Shown one piece after another: positions 46,700-57,441 of a stretch of DNA of 64,000 nucleotides. The notes beneath the pieces are model-generated. The model was not told the origin of the DNA. It saw only the letters and a program-made list of their open reading frames with translations, and searched no databases. A program made the position numbers and the translations under genes. The stretch is from Brachypodius melanocephalos (lineage: Eukaryota > Chordata > Aves > Passeriformes > Pycnonotidae): assembly GCA_013398615.1 (NCBI GenBank), contig VZSR01003806.1, forward strand, positions 19,726,347-19,790,346, read 5' to 3'. Every line of letters begins with the position of its first letter. Positions within the stretch are counted from its first letter, which is position 1.

Positions 46700-46915
46700 C
46701 TTGAGAGTCCTGTGTTCAGATTAAATCATATCCCACTCAATCTTAGCTGTCCACCACAGTTGAAAAACCCCTTGCAGATCATCAGCTTGGGACCATCAGC
46801 TCCTTTTGATGATTTCCAGTCCTTGGAGCACGCAGAAAGAGAAAACCCTAATTCTTCTTGTCGTCGTGTGTGTGTTGAGTTGCTGTTGGTGGTTTCCTGT
46901 TGCCAACAGCTGAAT
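46700..46915 (-). other. BLK: Candidate noncoding first exon of BLK
   Basis: On the minus strand this stretch ends at a near-ideal donor (TCTCAAG, then GTAAGTGC; exon end 46700). A TATA-like GCTATAAGTG lies about 240 bases upstream (46941-46945). A start near 46915 is my guess from the usual 25-30 base spacing. It faces the BLK acceptor at 29708. Other minus-strand donors exist in the region (for example 48757), so this is only one candidate. Confidence 0.33.
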
Positions 46916-46934
46916 GACAAATGGAGCTGGGTTG

Positions 46935-46990
46935 TTACACTTATAGCAGTGGAGGGCCGGCAGTGTGACCACACTTCTCACACTCTACTA
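46935..46990 (-). promoter_or_regulatory. BLK: Candidate BLK promoter
   Basis: In the BLK sense, AGTGTGGTCACAC (a RUNX-type TGTGGT core) precedes CTGCTATAAGTG (TATA-like). A further GGAA core (CAACAGGAAACC) lies downstream. These are motif matches only. Confidence 0.25.
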
Positions 46991-47696
46991 ATATTAGAAC
47001 GGGGTCTACCTTAGAAGAACCCACAAAGGTTCCTCAGGCTGTGAGAAGTCCGGTCCTGCTGCAAACAGGGCCCCAGATTGCCCTCATTGAGGCCGGGCTG
47101 AGCTGAAAGTCATCCCCTGGAGCCTCAGGGTATAAGGCTGGTCTGAAAATGGGAGGAGAAATATGGGTCTGGAGTTATCTAAATTGGCCCATTCACAGCT
47201 CAGAGCAGCCTGGGCCAATAGAAGGGGTGGGGTTATTTATTGCATGCACTTGACTTTCAGAGAGCTTATCACCAGTCAGGTTCGAGTCTGAGAAGTTTCT
47301 TTTTTTGTAATCAGCTGGGTTACCGGGCTGTAACTTCACTCACTTTCCATTTGAGGTTCTGTTTCCGCTTCAGACCTCACCTCAAGAGACTGGTCATGTT
47401 CTTCCTCCTTTCTTCAACAAGTGCAAGACAGCTGATGCCATTTAGGGCATAGGGGGAAGAGCCCAGGAGAGAGCTGGCAGCACATCCTGGTATCTCTTTA
47501 TCAATTGTGCGTGAGATTTTGTGAGATCTGCCTTGCCCCTGTTTTGTATGATTAACTGCTCGTGGTGCTGCACAAAGCTCTGCCTGTGCTGAGCACCCAG
47601 AGCCCATCTGGAGCTGCTGTGGGAGAGGACCAGCTCAAATCTCACTGTACTGGGGGATTTCAGTGCCTTCCATTCCAAAGAGTCTTTGGGCACCAG

Positions 47697-47733
47697 AGAA
47701 TCACAGAATGGTTTGGATGGGAAGGGAAAATAA
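47697..47733 (-). mobile_element. CR1 stub truncated by assembly gap
   Basis: The first bases of a reverse-complement CR1 (AGAATCACAGAATGGTTTGG) run directly into the gap. Confidence 0.75.
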
Positions 47734-47833
47734 NNNNNNNNNNNNNNNNNNNNNNNNNNNNNNNNNNNNNNNNNNNNNNNNNNNNNNNNNNNNNNNNNNN
47801 NNNNNNNNNNNNNNNNNNNNNNNNNNNNNNNNN
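47734..47833. other. Assembly gap (100 N)
   Basis: Placeholder of 100 N. It begins inside a CR1; true length unknown. Confidence 0.99.
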
Positions 47834-49385
47834 GGCCTCCTCTGGAATCACCCCAGAAGCTCCAGGTCCTTCCTATTTTTGCTGTGGAATGCTGTGGAGC
47901 TCCATCATCCTCATTTTCACCCTGGCCTGCAGGGTTCCAGACCAACCAACTCATCAGAAGGCCAGGAAGCTGATGAGTGTCACCTCCTGATCCTGCTGGA
48001 TTCTGGCTAAAGCCACTGCATGTTGAGACAAGGAGAAAGGAAAACCAGCCAGACCCTCATCAAACAGGACAACAGGGATCCTGTCTGAGACTGGCCGAGC
48101 AATGGGATGCTCATCAGCTTATTTTTGAGATGAGGGATGAAAATATTATTTAAGAGAAGGTTGGATCTTCACTCTTGGTCCCACAGTTTCAAGAATCACT
48201 ACTGGCTGAGATAACACCCTTCTTCTGATGGGTTTCTGCAGGGGAAGTTGTCTGCAGGCAAATTCCAAAGTATGGATCTCTCTGGAATAGTGGACACTGG
48301 GAGTGTTGCTAGCATTGATTTTATGGCTCATTCATCAGTCTGAACAAAAAGCAAAACAGAGGAATCTAACAAGCAAACACATTTCAAGTGCTGTTAGCAT
48401 TTTAATATCCCCAAAGGAGTCAGTTTGGTTTAGAAATAGAAAAAAATTCCAACAGCTGGGGTGAAAGAAAAAAAAACGTAAAAATCCATCTTACATTTGG
48501 ATTCTTTCATTTTATTGTCCTGGGTTGAGGAGATTGTCCAGATTCAGTTTGTCAAGCCATCAACTGCAGAAGTAGAATGGTGTTTCCTGACAATCCCTGA
48601 CAAGTTACAAATCCAAGGAATTGCACCCAGCTCTTGCTGTAGGAGTGAGCAGTAGGTGATTCTGGGGTGACAAAGGAGGGAAGCTGCAGCTTGGACTCCA
48701 CCCTTCATTCACCCCAACCTAAAGCAAGAGTCTGAGATGGGCTTTTCTTACCTTTCCCTTCCTCACAAAGCCCAGGAAATTAATTCAGGGCAATTACAGA
48801 ATTTTTAAAGACCCCTCCAGTCCTGTGGGTTTTGGTGATGAAGCCTTACTGGGTGGACAGGTAAGACTGGAGGAGGAATTTTTATTCACTAGCGCTTCTG
48901 GGATTAATTAACAACAAATATTTTGAGTGAAAGTGGAACTAAAGTCCCTTTTTCCCAGCAAAGAAGAGAGGTGGAAAAAACACATATCAGTCCTGAGATT
49001 TTAAATGCTTTTTATTTTTATGGATTGCTGCAACGAATTGGGTTGGTAGGTTTATCAAAGGAAAACCATTACAAATCAGTCAAAATCCTTGGAAAGGGTC
49101 TTGATTTTATTTGGAAATGGTTCCTAGTTCTTCAGATCTTGGGAAATTTTTTTTGAGTTGAGAGAAGAATAATTAACTCAATACACACACTTACAAAGTT
49201 GGTTATGGAATCACCAAAAGGATCTACTTTAACCTTTGAAATAAAAACAAATGGGCTAAAAATTCCCTCCATGTCTGTGGTAGGATTTCAGACACAATTG
49301 TCCTTTGTTTAGTCTTTGATGTTTGAAACACCTGAGAGAAACCCATAGAGAAAATAAAGTAGATACTACAAGGAAGGAACCTGAT

Positions 49386-49478
49386 CTAGTGGAAGGTGTC
49401 CCTTCCCATGGCAAGGGACTGGAATTAGATGATCTTTAAGGTCCCTTCCAACCCAAACCATTCAAGGATTCTGTGAAG
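49386..49478 (+). mobile_element. CR1 LINE 3' tail
   Basis: Sense CR1 tail: CTAGTGGAAGGTGTCCCTTC, then AACCCAAACCATTCAAGGAT and TCTGTGA. Confidence 0.85.
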
Positions 49479-49796
49479 ACTGAAACAGGCCAGTGCCAGG
49501 TCCTTCAATGACCAATGGAGATGAGCAGCCAGGAGACCACAATGGACCTCTGCAGCCCCTGGGGACACCAGGGGACAGCATCACCTGGGGACCTGCTGCC
49601 CTCTGGAGGTGCCTCTGCCACGTTCCCAGGTTGATTTGCCCCCAGGTGATCCTCCAGCCATGCCAGAGGATTTTCCTGGTACAAGTCCCTGTGGAGGGCG
49701 TGGAGGCTGCTCCTGGCTGGGATGGGATGATGATGGTTGGGAGCACCACAGCCTCCTCTTCCCATCCTTGGAAGGCTGAGCCCCAGGGAACAATAG

Positions 49797-50118
49797 GATC
49801 ACAGAATGGTTTGGGTTGGAAGAGATCTCAAAGACCATCCTGTTCCACCCCCTGCCAAGGGCAAGGACACCTTCCACTGTCCCAGACTGCTCCAAGCCCT
49901 GTCCAGCCTGGCCTTGGACACTTCCAGGGATCCAGGGGCAGCCACAGCGTCTCTGGGCAACCTGTGCCAGGGCCTCACCACCCTCACACGGAAGAAATTC
50001 TTCATAATATCTCATCTAAAGACACTCTCTTTCAACTTGAACCCTTTCCCCTTTGTCCTGTCACTCCATGTTCTTGGTCCAGCTTTCCTATATGTTCCCT
50101 CCAGGTACTTCAGGAACT
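49797..50118 (-). mobile_element. CR1 LINE 3' fragment
   Basis: Reverse-complement CR1: GGATCACAGAATGGTTTGGG, CCTTGGACACTTCCAGGGAT, ending in TTTGTCCTGTCACTCCATG and a short extension. Confidence 0.88.
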
Positions 50119-50479
50119 TTTCTTTAGAGGGACTTTGCTTTAGGAGAAAAGCATTTATTTGGGGGCCAGCTGAGAAGAAATCATTGATGCTCCTGCAAGA
50201 TTCCAGCACTGGTCTCACAGAATGGTCACACAACCCTACCAGGAGATCCAGCTCCTCCATGCTTTGTTAGCAGGATACCTGCAGAAATCACCCAAATCCA
50301 GGAGAAAGGGAAAGAAGCAGAAGGTTCAGATCCAAACTGAGTTGAGCTGCTGCTGTTGTGATAAAGGAATGGTCTTTTTTAGCCATTTTGGGTGGTAAGA
50401 GGCAGCTCAGAAGGTCCAGGTAAGATTTAGGGGGCTCTAAGGCACCTCACAGTGTTTATGGTGTTCAGAGCAGCACGGG

Positions 50480-50645
50480 GGATCCCGAGGATGTCCAGCT
50501 GCCCCACCCCTGGAAATGTTCAAGGCCAGGTTGGACAGAGCTTGGATCAACTTGGGATAGTGGAAGGGGTCCCTGCCCATGGCAGGGGAAGGAACTGGAT
50601 GAGCTTTAAGGTCCCTTCCAACCCAAACCCTTTCATGATTCTACA
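50480..50645 (+). mobile_element. CR1 LINE 3' fragment
   Basis: Sense CR1: CACCCCTGGAAATGTTCAAG, TTGGACAGAGCTTGGATCAA, tail CCCTTTCATGATTCTAC. Confidence 0.88.
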
Positions 50646-50987
50646 AACTACCACTACAGCAAGCAATTTCCAGCTCGGGCTTTGCAAAACCTCACCCCAG
50701 CAAAAACTCAGGCTTGGATCCAGGTGTTCCCAAGAATTCAGCAGTTCTCTGGAAAAGGTCCTGTGCCCAGAGATGCTGTGGGAACTGGCAGTCTCTGGAG
50801 CTCTGTGGGCAACAAAAAGGTATTTGTTGTGTCTGAGGGAAAGAAAAAAAATACCGACCCATAGGTATGGACAGTGCTGGTGTTACACAGGTTTATTTTG
50901 ACTGATCACACCTGATTTCAGGTGTCCACTGCAGAGCATCACCAGTGGGAGCACCACTCTTCTTCAGCAGCTCCCCACCAGTTGGGT

Positions 50988-51070
50988 TGGGGTTTTTTTG
51001 GGGTTTTTTTTTTTTGGTTTTTTGTTTGTTTGTTTGTTTGTTTGTTTTTTGGTTTTGGGGTTTTTTTTGT
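50988..51070. repeat. GTTT / GGTTTT simple repeat
   Basis: T-rich run with GTTTGTTTGTTTGTTTG at its centre and G-interrupted T runs on both sides. Confidence 0.9.
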
Positions 51071-51654
51071 ATGAAGACAATTTACCCAAGATAAATCCAG
51101 GCCAAAAAACATTCAAACCCAATGGATCGGCTTCAGAGGGATGTGGCTGCAGCCTTTCACTGCTATCTTATGGCAGCTCATTTGAAATCCATTACACAAC
51201 CGAATTAAAAATAAACATTTACAGAAGAGAGAGCGGGTGACAGTGTGTGGTCTGTTCCTGTGAGGAGACAGACAGACAGGCAGACAGACATCCAGCCTTG
51301 GGAGCAGCACCTTTGCTGTAAACTCATGCTGCTAAACCTGGGCTCTGAGGCCACCTGACCCTGTCTGGCCACGTCCCTGTGATTCAACGCTCCTGGCTGT
51401 CAAATCTGAGTGGCTGAATCCACCTTGTTTGTCAGGAAGGGGCCCCAGTCTTTGTCATTCCCAAGACATGTGCTGGGATTGCTCATCCCACACCAAAACC
51501 AGGCCAGGGGCTGTTTCACCCTGTGCCTGTCTGTTCCCTGGTGCTGCTTGGTTCAAGGGCACAGACCCAGTTTTGATTTGGATGAGATTTTGCCGAAAAT
51601 GTTGAATGTCCACGTGCTTGATGGACCAGGCTCTGCTCTGTGGAACCCAGCAAT

Positions 51655-51900
51655 AGGATAACAGGAATGGGCAGGAAGTTCCACCTGGACATGAGGATGA
51701 ACTTCCCTGTGCGGTGACCAAGCACTGAACAGATTGTCCAGAGAGGGAGAGGAGTTTCCCTCACTGGGGATATTCCAGAATTATCTGGACACAATCCTGT
51801 GCCCTGTGCTCTGGGATGGCCCTGCTGGAGCAGGGAGGTGGGACCAGTTGACCCACTGTGATCCCTTCCAACCTGGCCCATCTTGGGATTCTGGGATTCC
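51655..51900 (+). mobile_element. CR1 LINE 3' fragment, divergent subfamily
   Basis: Sense CR1 of a distinct subfamily: GTTCCACCTGGACATGAGGA, GAACTTCCCTGTGCGGTGAC, GGGATGGCCCTGCTGGAGCA, ending TTGGGATTCTGGGATTC. Confidence 0.8.
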
Positions 51901-52388
51901 TTTTTGCTGCTGAAAGCTCCTGTAGGTTTTGGTCAGACAGTTTTAACACGCAGCCAAGAGCTCTTCCATCTCCCTTGGTGCCTCTCCATCATCATCAGCC
52001 TTCAGGTGCCTCCCTGCAGCACAGGAAGAGCTGATCAGCAGGCTGTTTGCATATGCAGGTCTGATATCTGACAGAAAATGGATGCTGGCAAAGAAAAAAA
52101 AAATTAAAAATTTAAAATTGCATTTTCATCAGAAATGTGAAATTACTGCTGTAATTCTGAGTCTGCATTGCTGCATCCAGGGCTTCCCCCTTCTCTGCAC
52201 TCCAAACTTCTAAACCCTGTGCAGGCACAGCCTCTAAACTGCTGTGGGGGTCTTGGGTATCCCTGGCATTCAAAGGCAGGTGGGAAATTCCAGCCCTTCC
52301 ATGCTGGAGCTCAGGAAGGGACTGTAAATCTCTCCCTCTTGCCCGCGGAGGAGGAGGAGGGATGGTTCAGGCAAGAGAAGGGAAGGGT

Positions 52389-52395
<7 letters not shown>

Positions 52396-52437
<42 letters not shown>
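52396..52437 (+). repeat. A42 homopolymer
   Basis: An uninterrupted run of 42 A preceded by eight T. No retroposed element was recognised upstream. Confidence 0.95.
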
Positions 52438-52440
<3 letters not shown>

Positions 52441-53423
52441 TATGAAGGGGTTTTTCTCACAAAAGCTGAATGTGGAAATGGGGGAAGGGGCCTGGATGGT
52501 TGGGGGTCGCTGGCCAGGGTTTAACCCTTCGCAGCCCCAGCTTTGCAAATGCAGGGACTGGCTCTGAGCCCCCGGATGTGTGATGTGTGGGATGCTTTGG
52601 AGAGCGGTCCCCAGGCTTTGAGGGGTTAACCTCCAACTTCTGGTGAAGGAAGGAAGGAAGAAAACCCCCTCTGTCCCCTGTCTTTGATCCCGGACCCCAC
52701 TCAGCCGGCAGCCGGGGCGCTGCCTCTCTCAGTCCCTCTTCGGGAGCTGCTAAAATGGTTTCCAGCCTCGCTGGGGCAGCTGTGGGAGCAACGGGAGCAT
52801 CCCCAGTACAAAATTCAGGCACAGGCTGATTCCTAAGCTGGTTTCTGCCCAGGAACGGGGCCACCCTGGGGCTTCCCAGAAATGCTGATGCATCCTTGCA
52901 AAATTCCCCATGGCACACGCAGTGGGCGAGCTGTGGCACCTGGAAAACGCTACCCCGAAGCTCTCCCGAGGGCCAGACGACCCCAAACTCCTTTAGAGGG
53001 GCTGATATCCACGGTAAGGAACACGATCAGCATGAAGACACCAGCAGGTTGGTGTCGGGAAGAGCCACAGATTCCTCCGGGAGCGCAGCAGCTCTCCGGG
53101 CATCTCCCGCAAGCCTGGAGGGTACCAGCCCTCCCCTGGACCGCTCCATCCCTGCTCTCCACGCCGAAAGCATCGCTGATGTTCCTCCCTCTCCTGCGTG
53201 CCGGAGGATGTTTAGGACCCGGGCTGTGCAGCTCCTCCCTTTCAGGTCTCTCCAGGGTTATTGCTTGGTGGGAGGTAGGTTCAGGGCTTGGTGGTATGAA
53301 TGAAAGAGAGAGAGGAAATCGGCACTGAAAAGCTCAAACTGGAATAGCTCGCCTGTCTCCAGGCAACAGCCCTGACGCAACCGCTGGGGAAAGGAAAAAA
53401 AAAATAAAAAAGTCCCTTAAATG

Positions 53424-53488
<65 letters not shown>

Positions 53489-53496
53489 AGAGAGAG
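53424..53496 (+). repeat. A62 homopolymer with GA tail
   Basis: Sixty-two A (53424-53485) followed by about six GA units, then A- and AC-rich sequence. It lies within the CpG-rich region, about 180 bases before the candidate FAM167A exon 1 donor. Confidence 0.95.
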
Positions 53497-53674
53497 AAAA
53501 GAAAAACAACAAACCAACCACCACACACACAGAGATTTCTGAAGCGAGACACAGAGGATGAGACAGACTCCGGGAGGCACTGGTGACACCGCTCTGCAAA
53601 CACCAAGTTGGGGACCCGAGGTGGAAGGAGGGAGCCAAGATGTCCGTGCAATCCCCTCTCTGACTTCAGCCCCG
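53488..53674 (+). other. FAM167A: Candidate noncoding exon 1 of FAM167A
   Basis: Ends at a very good donor (CAGCCCCG, then GTAAGTTC; exon end 53674) inside the CpG-rich region. The FAM167A coding exon begins with a splice acceptor, so an upstream noncoding exon is required. The 5' limit is arbitrary, set after the A/GA repeat. A second donor at 53013 (TCCACG, then GTAAGG) is an alternative first exon. Confidence 0.4.
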
Positions 53675-56314
53675 GTAAGTTCGGTGCTCGTGGTGGCTTG
53701 GGGGGACAGAGCCACCCCGGGGACACCCGGCAAGGGAGATGTCGGAGAGCTGCCGGCGGCTGGAGGGGATCCCCGGGCAAGGAGCGTGTCCTGGGGAGCG
53801 GCAGTAAGGGGTGATGGGGACCCCACCGAGCACCAGCTCAGCACTGGGCTCTGCCCTGCTGGTTCTGCTGTGCTGGGGTTTGCGAAGTGTCCCCCCAGCC
53901 GCAATCTCCTGCCGACATTCCCTGGAGATGGCCGGCTTCCCATTGACTGGGAATGCCTGAATGCTCCTTTCTGACGACGCTTGTGGATTTTGCTTTCAGC
54001 TGGGAGCAGCGTGGGGCTTCTCTATTTTTTTTTTTTTTTTCTCCTGGATTTTTCCGCACTGGGTGAGGTGTAGCGGGGAAGAGGCCGGCCGGGTTTCGGG
54101 ACAATCACCTGTTGCTCCCTCAGCCCCCAGCCCGAGCTGAGCAGGAGCCCTGGAAGGGTTTGTGGGGTTGTGCAGTGCAGACATGGTGGGATGAGCGTGG
54201 TGGCCTCGCAGGGCGTTGCTACCTCGGGCTTTTGAATCAAGCACCTTGTGCTGAGCAGAGCAGGTTTCCACCTGCTCAGGTCTGGCCCTCGCGGCTCACG
54301 TTTACACCGAGGAGGGAAAAAGAAAAAAAAACAAACCCCAAAAAAATCAAAAAAACAGACAGAACTTCTTCAGATCCCTTTATAACAGCTTGGGGCTAAT
54401 TGTTAAAATAATAGCGCCAGCCCACACCCCTCCCAGCACGAGTGTTTGTGCAAGCCCAGCCCGAACGCCCCGGGGTGCTGCACACCAGGGTACCATCCCC
54501 ATCCTCCAGCCCGGCCCCGCTCGGCTCCGGACGGGCTGGCACCTCTCCCTGTACCACAGGCACCTCTCTATGGACACCCCTCCCTCTTTCCCTGCGATGC
54601 TCCCTCTGTTATTCCACAATCCTGCACCCTCCGGAGCTTTTCCACATCGGGGAGCTCAGCGGAGGGGAAAGGGGGGGATGATGAAAAGAGGGAGGAATGG
54701 ATGAAAACCAAGTTCCTGGCTTCCAGCGAGGAGCTGTGTCCGGCTGATTCCTCTGGCTTTGTCTGCTCATCCCCGGTATCCGAGGAACTCCCCACTTTCC
54801 AGCGGGAACGAGGCTGTTTTGGCTGCTGTGGGTTTGCTCTGTGCCAGCCATCATTTCAGCACACGGGAGCTGCTGCTGGTTTTTGCATCCCAGCTCTTCC
54901 CTGCTTTCAAATGCCCATTAGAATCCCCCCCATCCTTCATGGGGGGCGGTCTGTGCACCACAAAAATTCAGCAGAGCGGGAGGAATCCGGCTTCTGCCGG
55001 CCTCTGGGCTTGCAACAGCCCTGCAGCCATTAGGTGTTTGCAAAATGTAGCAGAGACGCTGCAGGGAAAAAGAAAAAAATAAAAATAATCAGCCTCAGAG
55101 CAGCGTAGCCCTTCTCGGGGGAGGGAGAGGAGGGTCTGTTTGCAACCAGCTGATTTTAAATGATGTTAAATCCCACAGTGCAGCTCAGTACTGGGGGAAG
55201 ACAGGTCTGAGGACAGAGGTTGGACGATCATGGCTTGGATAATTGGATGGGACAGGGGGCATGTAAAGGGGATTAGGGGGTCACCGAGGGGCTGACCCCA
55301 CTCCGCTGATCGTGTTAACTTGGAGCCTGGGGGTCTCCAGTGGGAGCTGGCCCTGGCGTTGTCCCTGCAGGGGCTGAGCTCACTGCTGGGCAGATTGGAG
55401 CTCAACAAAACAAAAAGAAAAAGGTTAGGTTTTGTTGGGTTTTTTTTTCCTTTCTTTCTGAAAACACACCCTTTCATGCTGCATTTGGGGAAAAAATAAC
55501 TCCCCGTGCTATTCTCCTGGTAAGAGAGCATTTCTCAGCCTGCCCTGGCTCATTCCCAAGGAATCCCAGCCCTTTTCATTACCCTGGGCACACGGACACA
55601 GAGGTCCCCGCCTCTCCTTGCTGAAACGCGGCCGTGCCTGGAGTGGCAGCAGGGAAGAAAGGGGAACAAGCGGCTGTGCCAATCCACGAGTCCTTTGGGG
55701 GCATCTCTGGGAACAGGTTAGCTGTGCCACCTCTGAGATTAGCTCCAAAACCTGCTGGGAGCCTGGGGCAGTGAGTGGAGAAGAAACCCTTGCCCGCAGT
55801 CCATGGCTCCACAGATCTCAGGAGAACACACCAAGGGTGGACACGGTGACTTCACCAAAACCCTGAGAAATTGCCTTTGCTTCTGCTCCTTAATCCTTTT
55901 CCTCCCGAGAGGAATCCTACCTGGTTCGGGCTGATGGGTTTGAAGCACTGACCCCGTTCAGCTCCCCAGTTTGCAGCTACTTCCAGCTGACTGGAAGACT
56001 GGTTTGCTGGAATGCCAAACACTTCTTCATGCAGGATTTCCACAAAAAGCCTGGAAATCTGCTGGTCGAGGGGAGCCTAACTGGCCTGAAAATGGGGCTG
56101 CAAGGGTCTGTCTGAAGCAGGCACCAGCCTCAGCCCTGCTCCCTCAGCAAGAGCCTGCCAGGAGCTGTTTGGGGGACGCAGGAGGGACGAGGTGTAGTCG
56201 GACAGGAAGATGCAGTTGTGTTTATTGAAACAGGTTCTGACTCTGCTGATGCTGGAAATCAGCCAGGGAGGAGTGCCTTGAGGCAGGGAGTGCAAACTGG
56301 TCCCCTCTAATCTC

Positions 56315-56475
56315 ACAGAATCACAAAATGGCTTGGGCTGGAAGGGAGGTCCCTTCCATAAAGCTTATCCACCCCCTGCCATGGGCAGGGACACCTTCTA
56401 CCCTCCCAGGTTGCTCCAAGCCCTGTCCAGCCCAGCCTTGGACACTTCCAGGGCTGGGGCAGCCATCTCTGCATC
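56315..56475 (-). mobile_element. CR1 LINE 3' fragment
   Basis: Reverse-complement CR1: TCACAGAATCACAAAATGGC, GCCATGGGCAGGGACACCTT, TTGGACACTTCCAGGGCTGG. Confidence 0.85.
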
Positions 56476-57428
56476 CCTCCACTCCTCTGATGGATTTTCT
56501 GCAGCCCCTCCCAACTCTCCCTTCCTCCCTTGCAGTGTTCAGGGCTCTTTCTGGAGGCCATTTGGGCAGAAGGATGTGCCAGAGCAAACCCTCATCTTGC
56601 TCCAGGTCATGTATGAACGGAAAGCTCTTCTTTTTCCTTTTTCCCTGTTTTTCTGTGAATGCCATGTCCATATCTACGCTGGTAATGCCCATTTTGGTCT
56701 GACCAGTGCTGTCATTTTTCCATGGAGAAAGGAGCAATCTCACAGACAGGAGTGTGGCTGGAAGCTCTCCATGGGCACCGTGTTCAGTGTCACTGAGGGC
56801 TCTGCCATGACTCCTCCAGCATGGGTAGAGCCCTTTCCATCCTGTCCCGACCATCCTGAGCAGGCAGAGAGCATCTGATCCTGACAGCACCAATTCCAGC
56901 CCTGGAGCACATCCTGGCTTTGGGATCAGACAGCTCTTCATGGTGCTGGAATTTTGTCCTTTTGAAGGGAGGGAAGCTGAAGGTCACTTTGGGACCAGGC
57001 TGGTTTTCTGCAGGAGAGGATTTCAGCTGCTACAGAAAAGGATTGGGTGGGTAAACACTGAATAATAAAATCCAGGGAAAACAGCTCTCCTTGGAGTCGG
57101 TGGGATGGCTGGGGATTTCTTCTCCAGCTCTGCAGGAGCCTTGTGCAGAGCAGCAGGATTGAGGGGCTCTGGCAAGGTGAGGAAGCCCCCAGCTCACACA
57201 GCACAGCAGCTCCTCTCCTGACAGAGCTCATTCTGGCATGGGGAAAGGAATGAGTGATGTGCAACCACCCTGAAAGGGAGCCACCAGCCCCAGGGAGCTG
57301 CAGTGTTGATCCTGATGGCTCTCTCCTTCCCTCACCCCATTCCTGAGGCCTCTGAGTCTGTGCTGCCCTGAGGATGCTGCGGAACATCCCTCCACCTCCA
57401 TGAGCAGCTGGAGTCCTCCCTTACTCCA

Positions 57429-57441
57429 TTGCTATGGCAAC
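57429..57441 (-). promoter_or_regulatory. X-box-like RFX motif
   Basis: Minus strand GTTGCCATAGCAA (plus TTGCTATGGCAAC) is a near-palindromic match to the RFX-family X-box. RFX5 acts at MHC class II promoters and RFX1-3 at ciliary genes. Here it lies in probable FAM167A intron 1, and its role is unknown. Confidence 0.4.

Larger units (their letters stand above)
46991..52650. other. Intergenic region between BLK and FAM167A
   Basis: Contains five CR1 copies, one CR1 stub at a gap, GTTT and ACAG simple repeats and an A42 run. No gene recognised. A CCAAT box and CACCC-like GGGGTGGGG lie together at 47214-47232, and a plus-strand donor-like CAG|GTAAGA lies at 48861; neither is assigned. Confidence 0.5.
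52650..54550. promoter_or_regulatory. FAM167A: CpG-rich region, probable FAM167A promoter
   Basis: CpG dinucleotides are clearly denser here than in the rest of the window (for example GCCGGCAGCCGGGGCGC near 52703, CCGGGAGCGCAGC near 53078, GCCGGCGGCTGG near 53750). It lies upstream of the FAM167A coding exon, in the same direction, and contains two plus-strand donors (53013 and 53674). I judged CpG density by eye. Confidence 0.5.

Noticed and set aside
48740..48757. Minus-strand donor-like GGAAAG then GTAAGA as a BLK first exon
   Set aside because: A good splice match, but I see no promoter-like context beside it. The candidate at 46700 is better supported, though not proven.
53281..53943. 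Minus-strand frame of 220 codons with a long phenylalanine run
   Set aside because: The phenylalanines are the complement of the A62 tract. No protein family fits.
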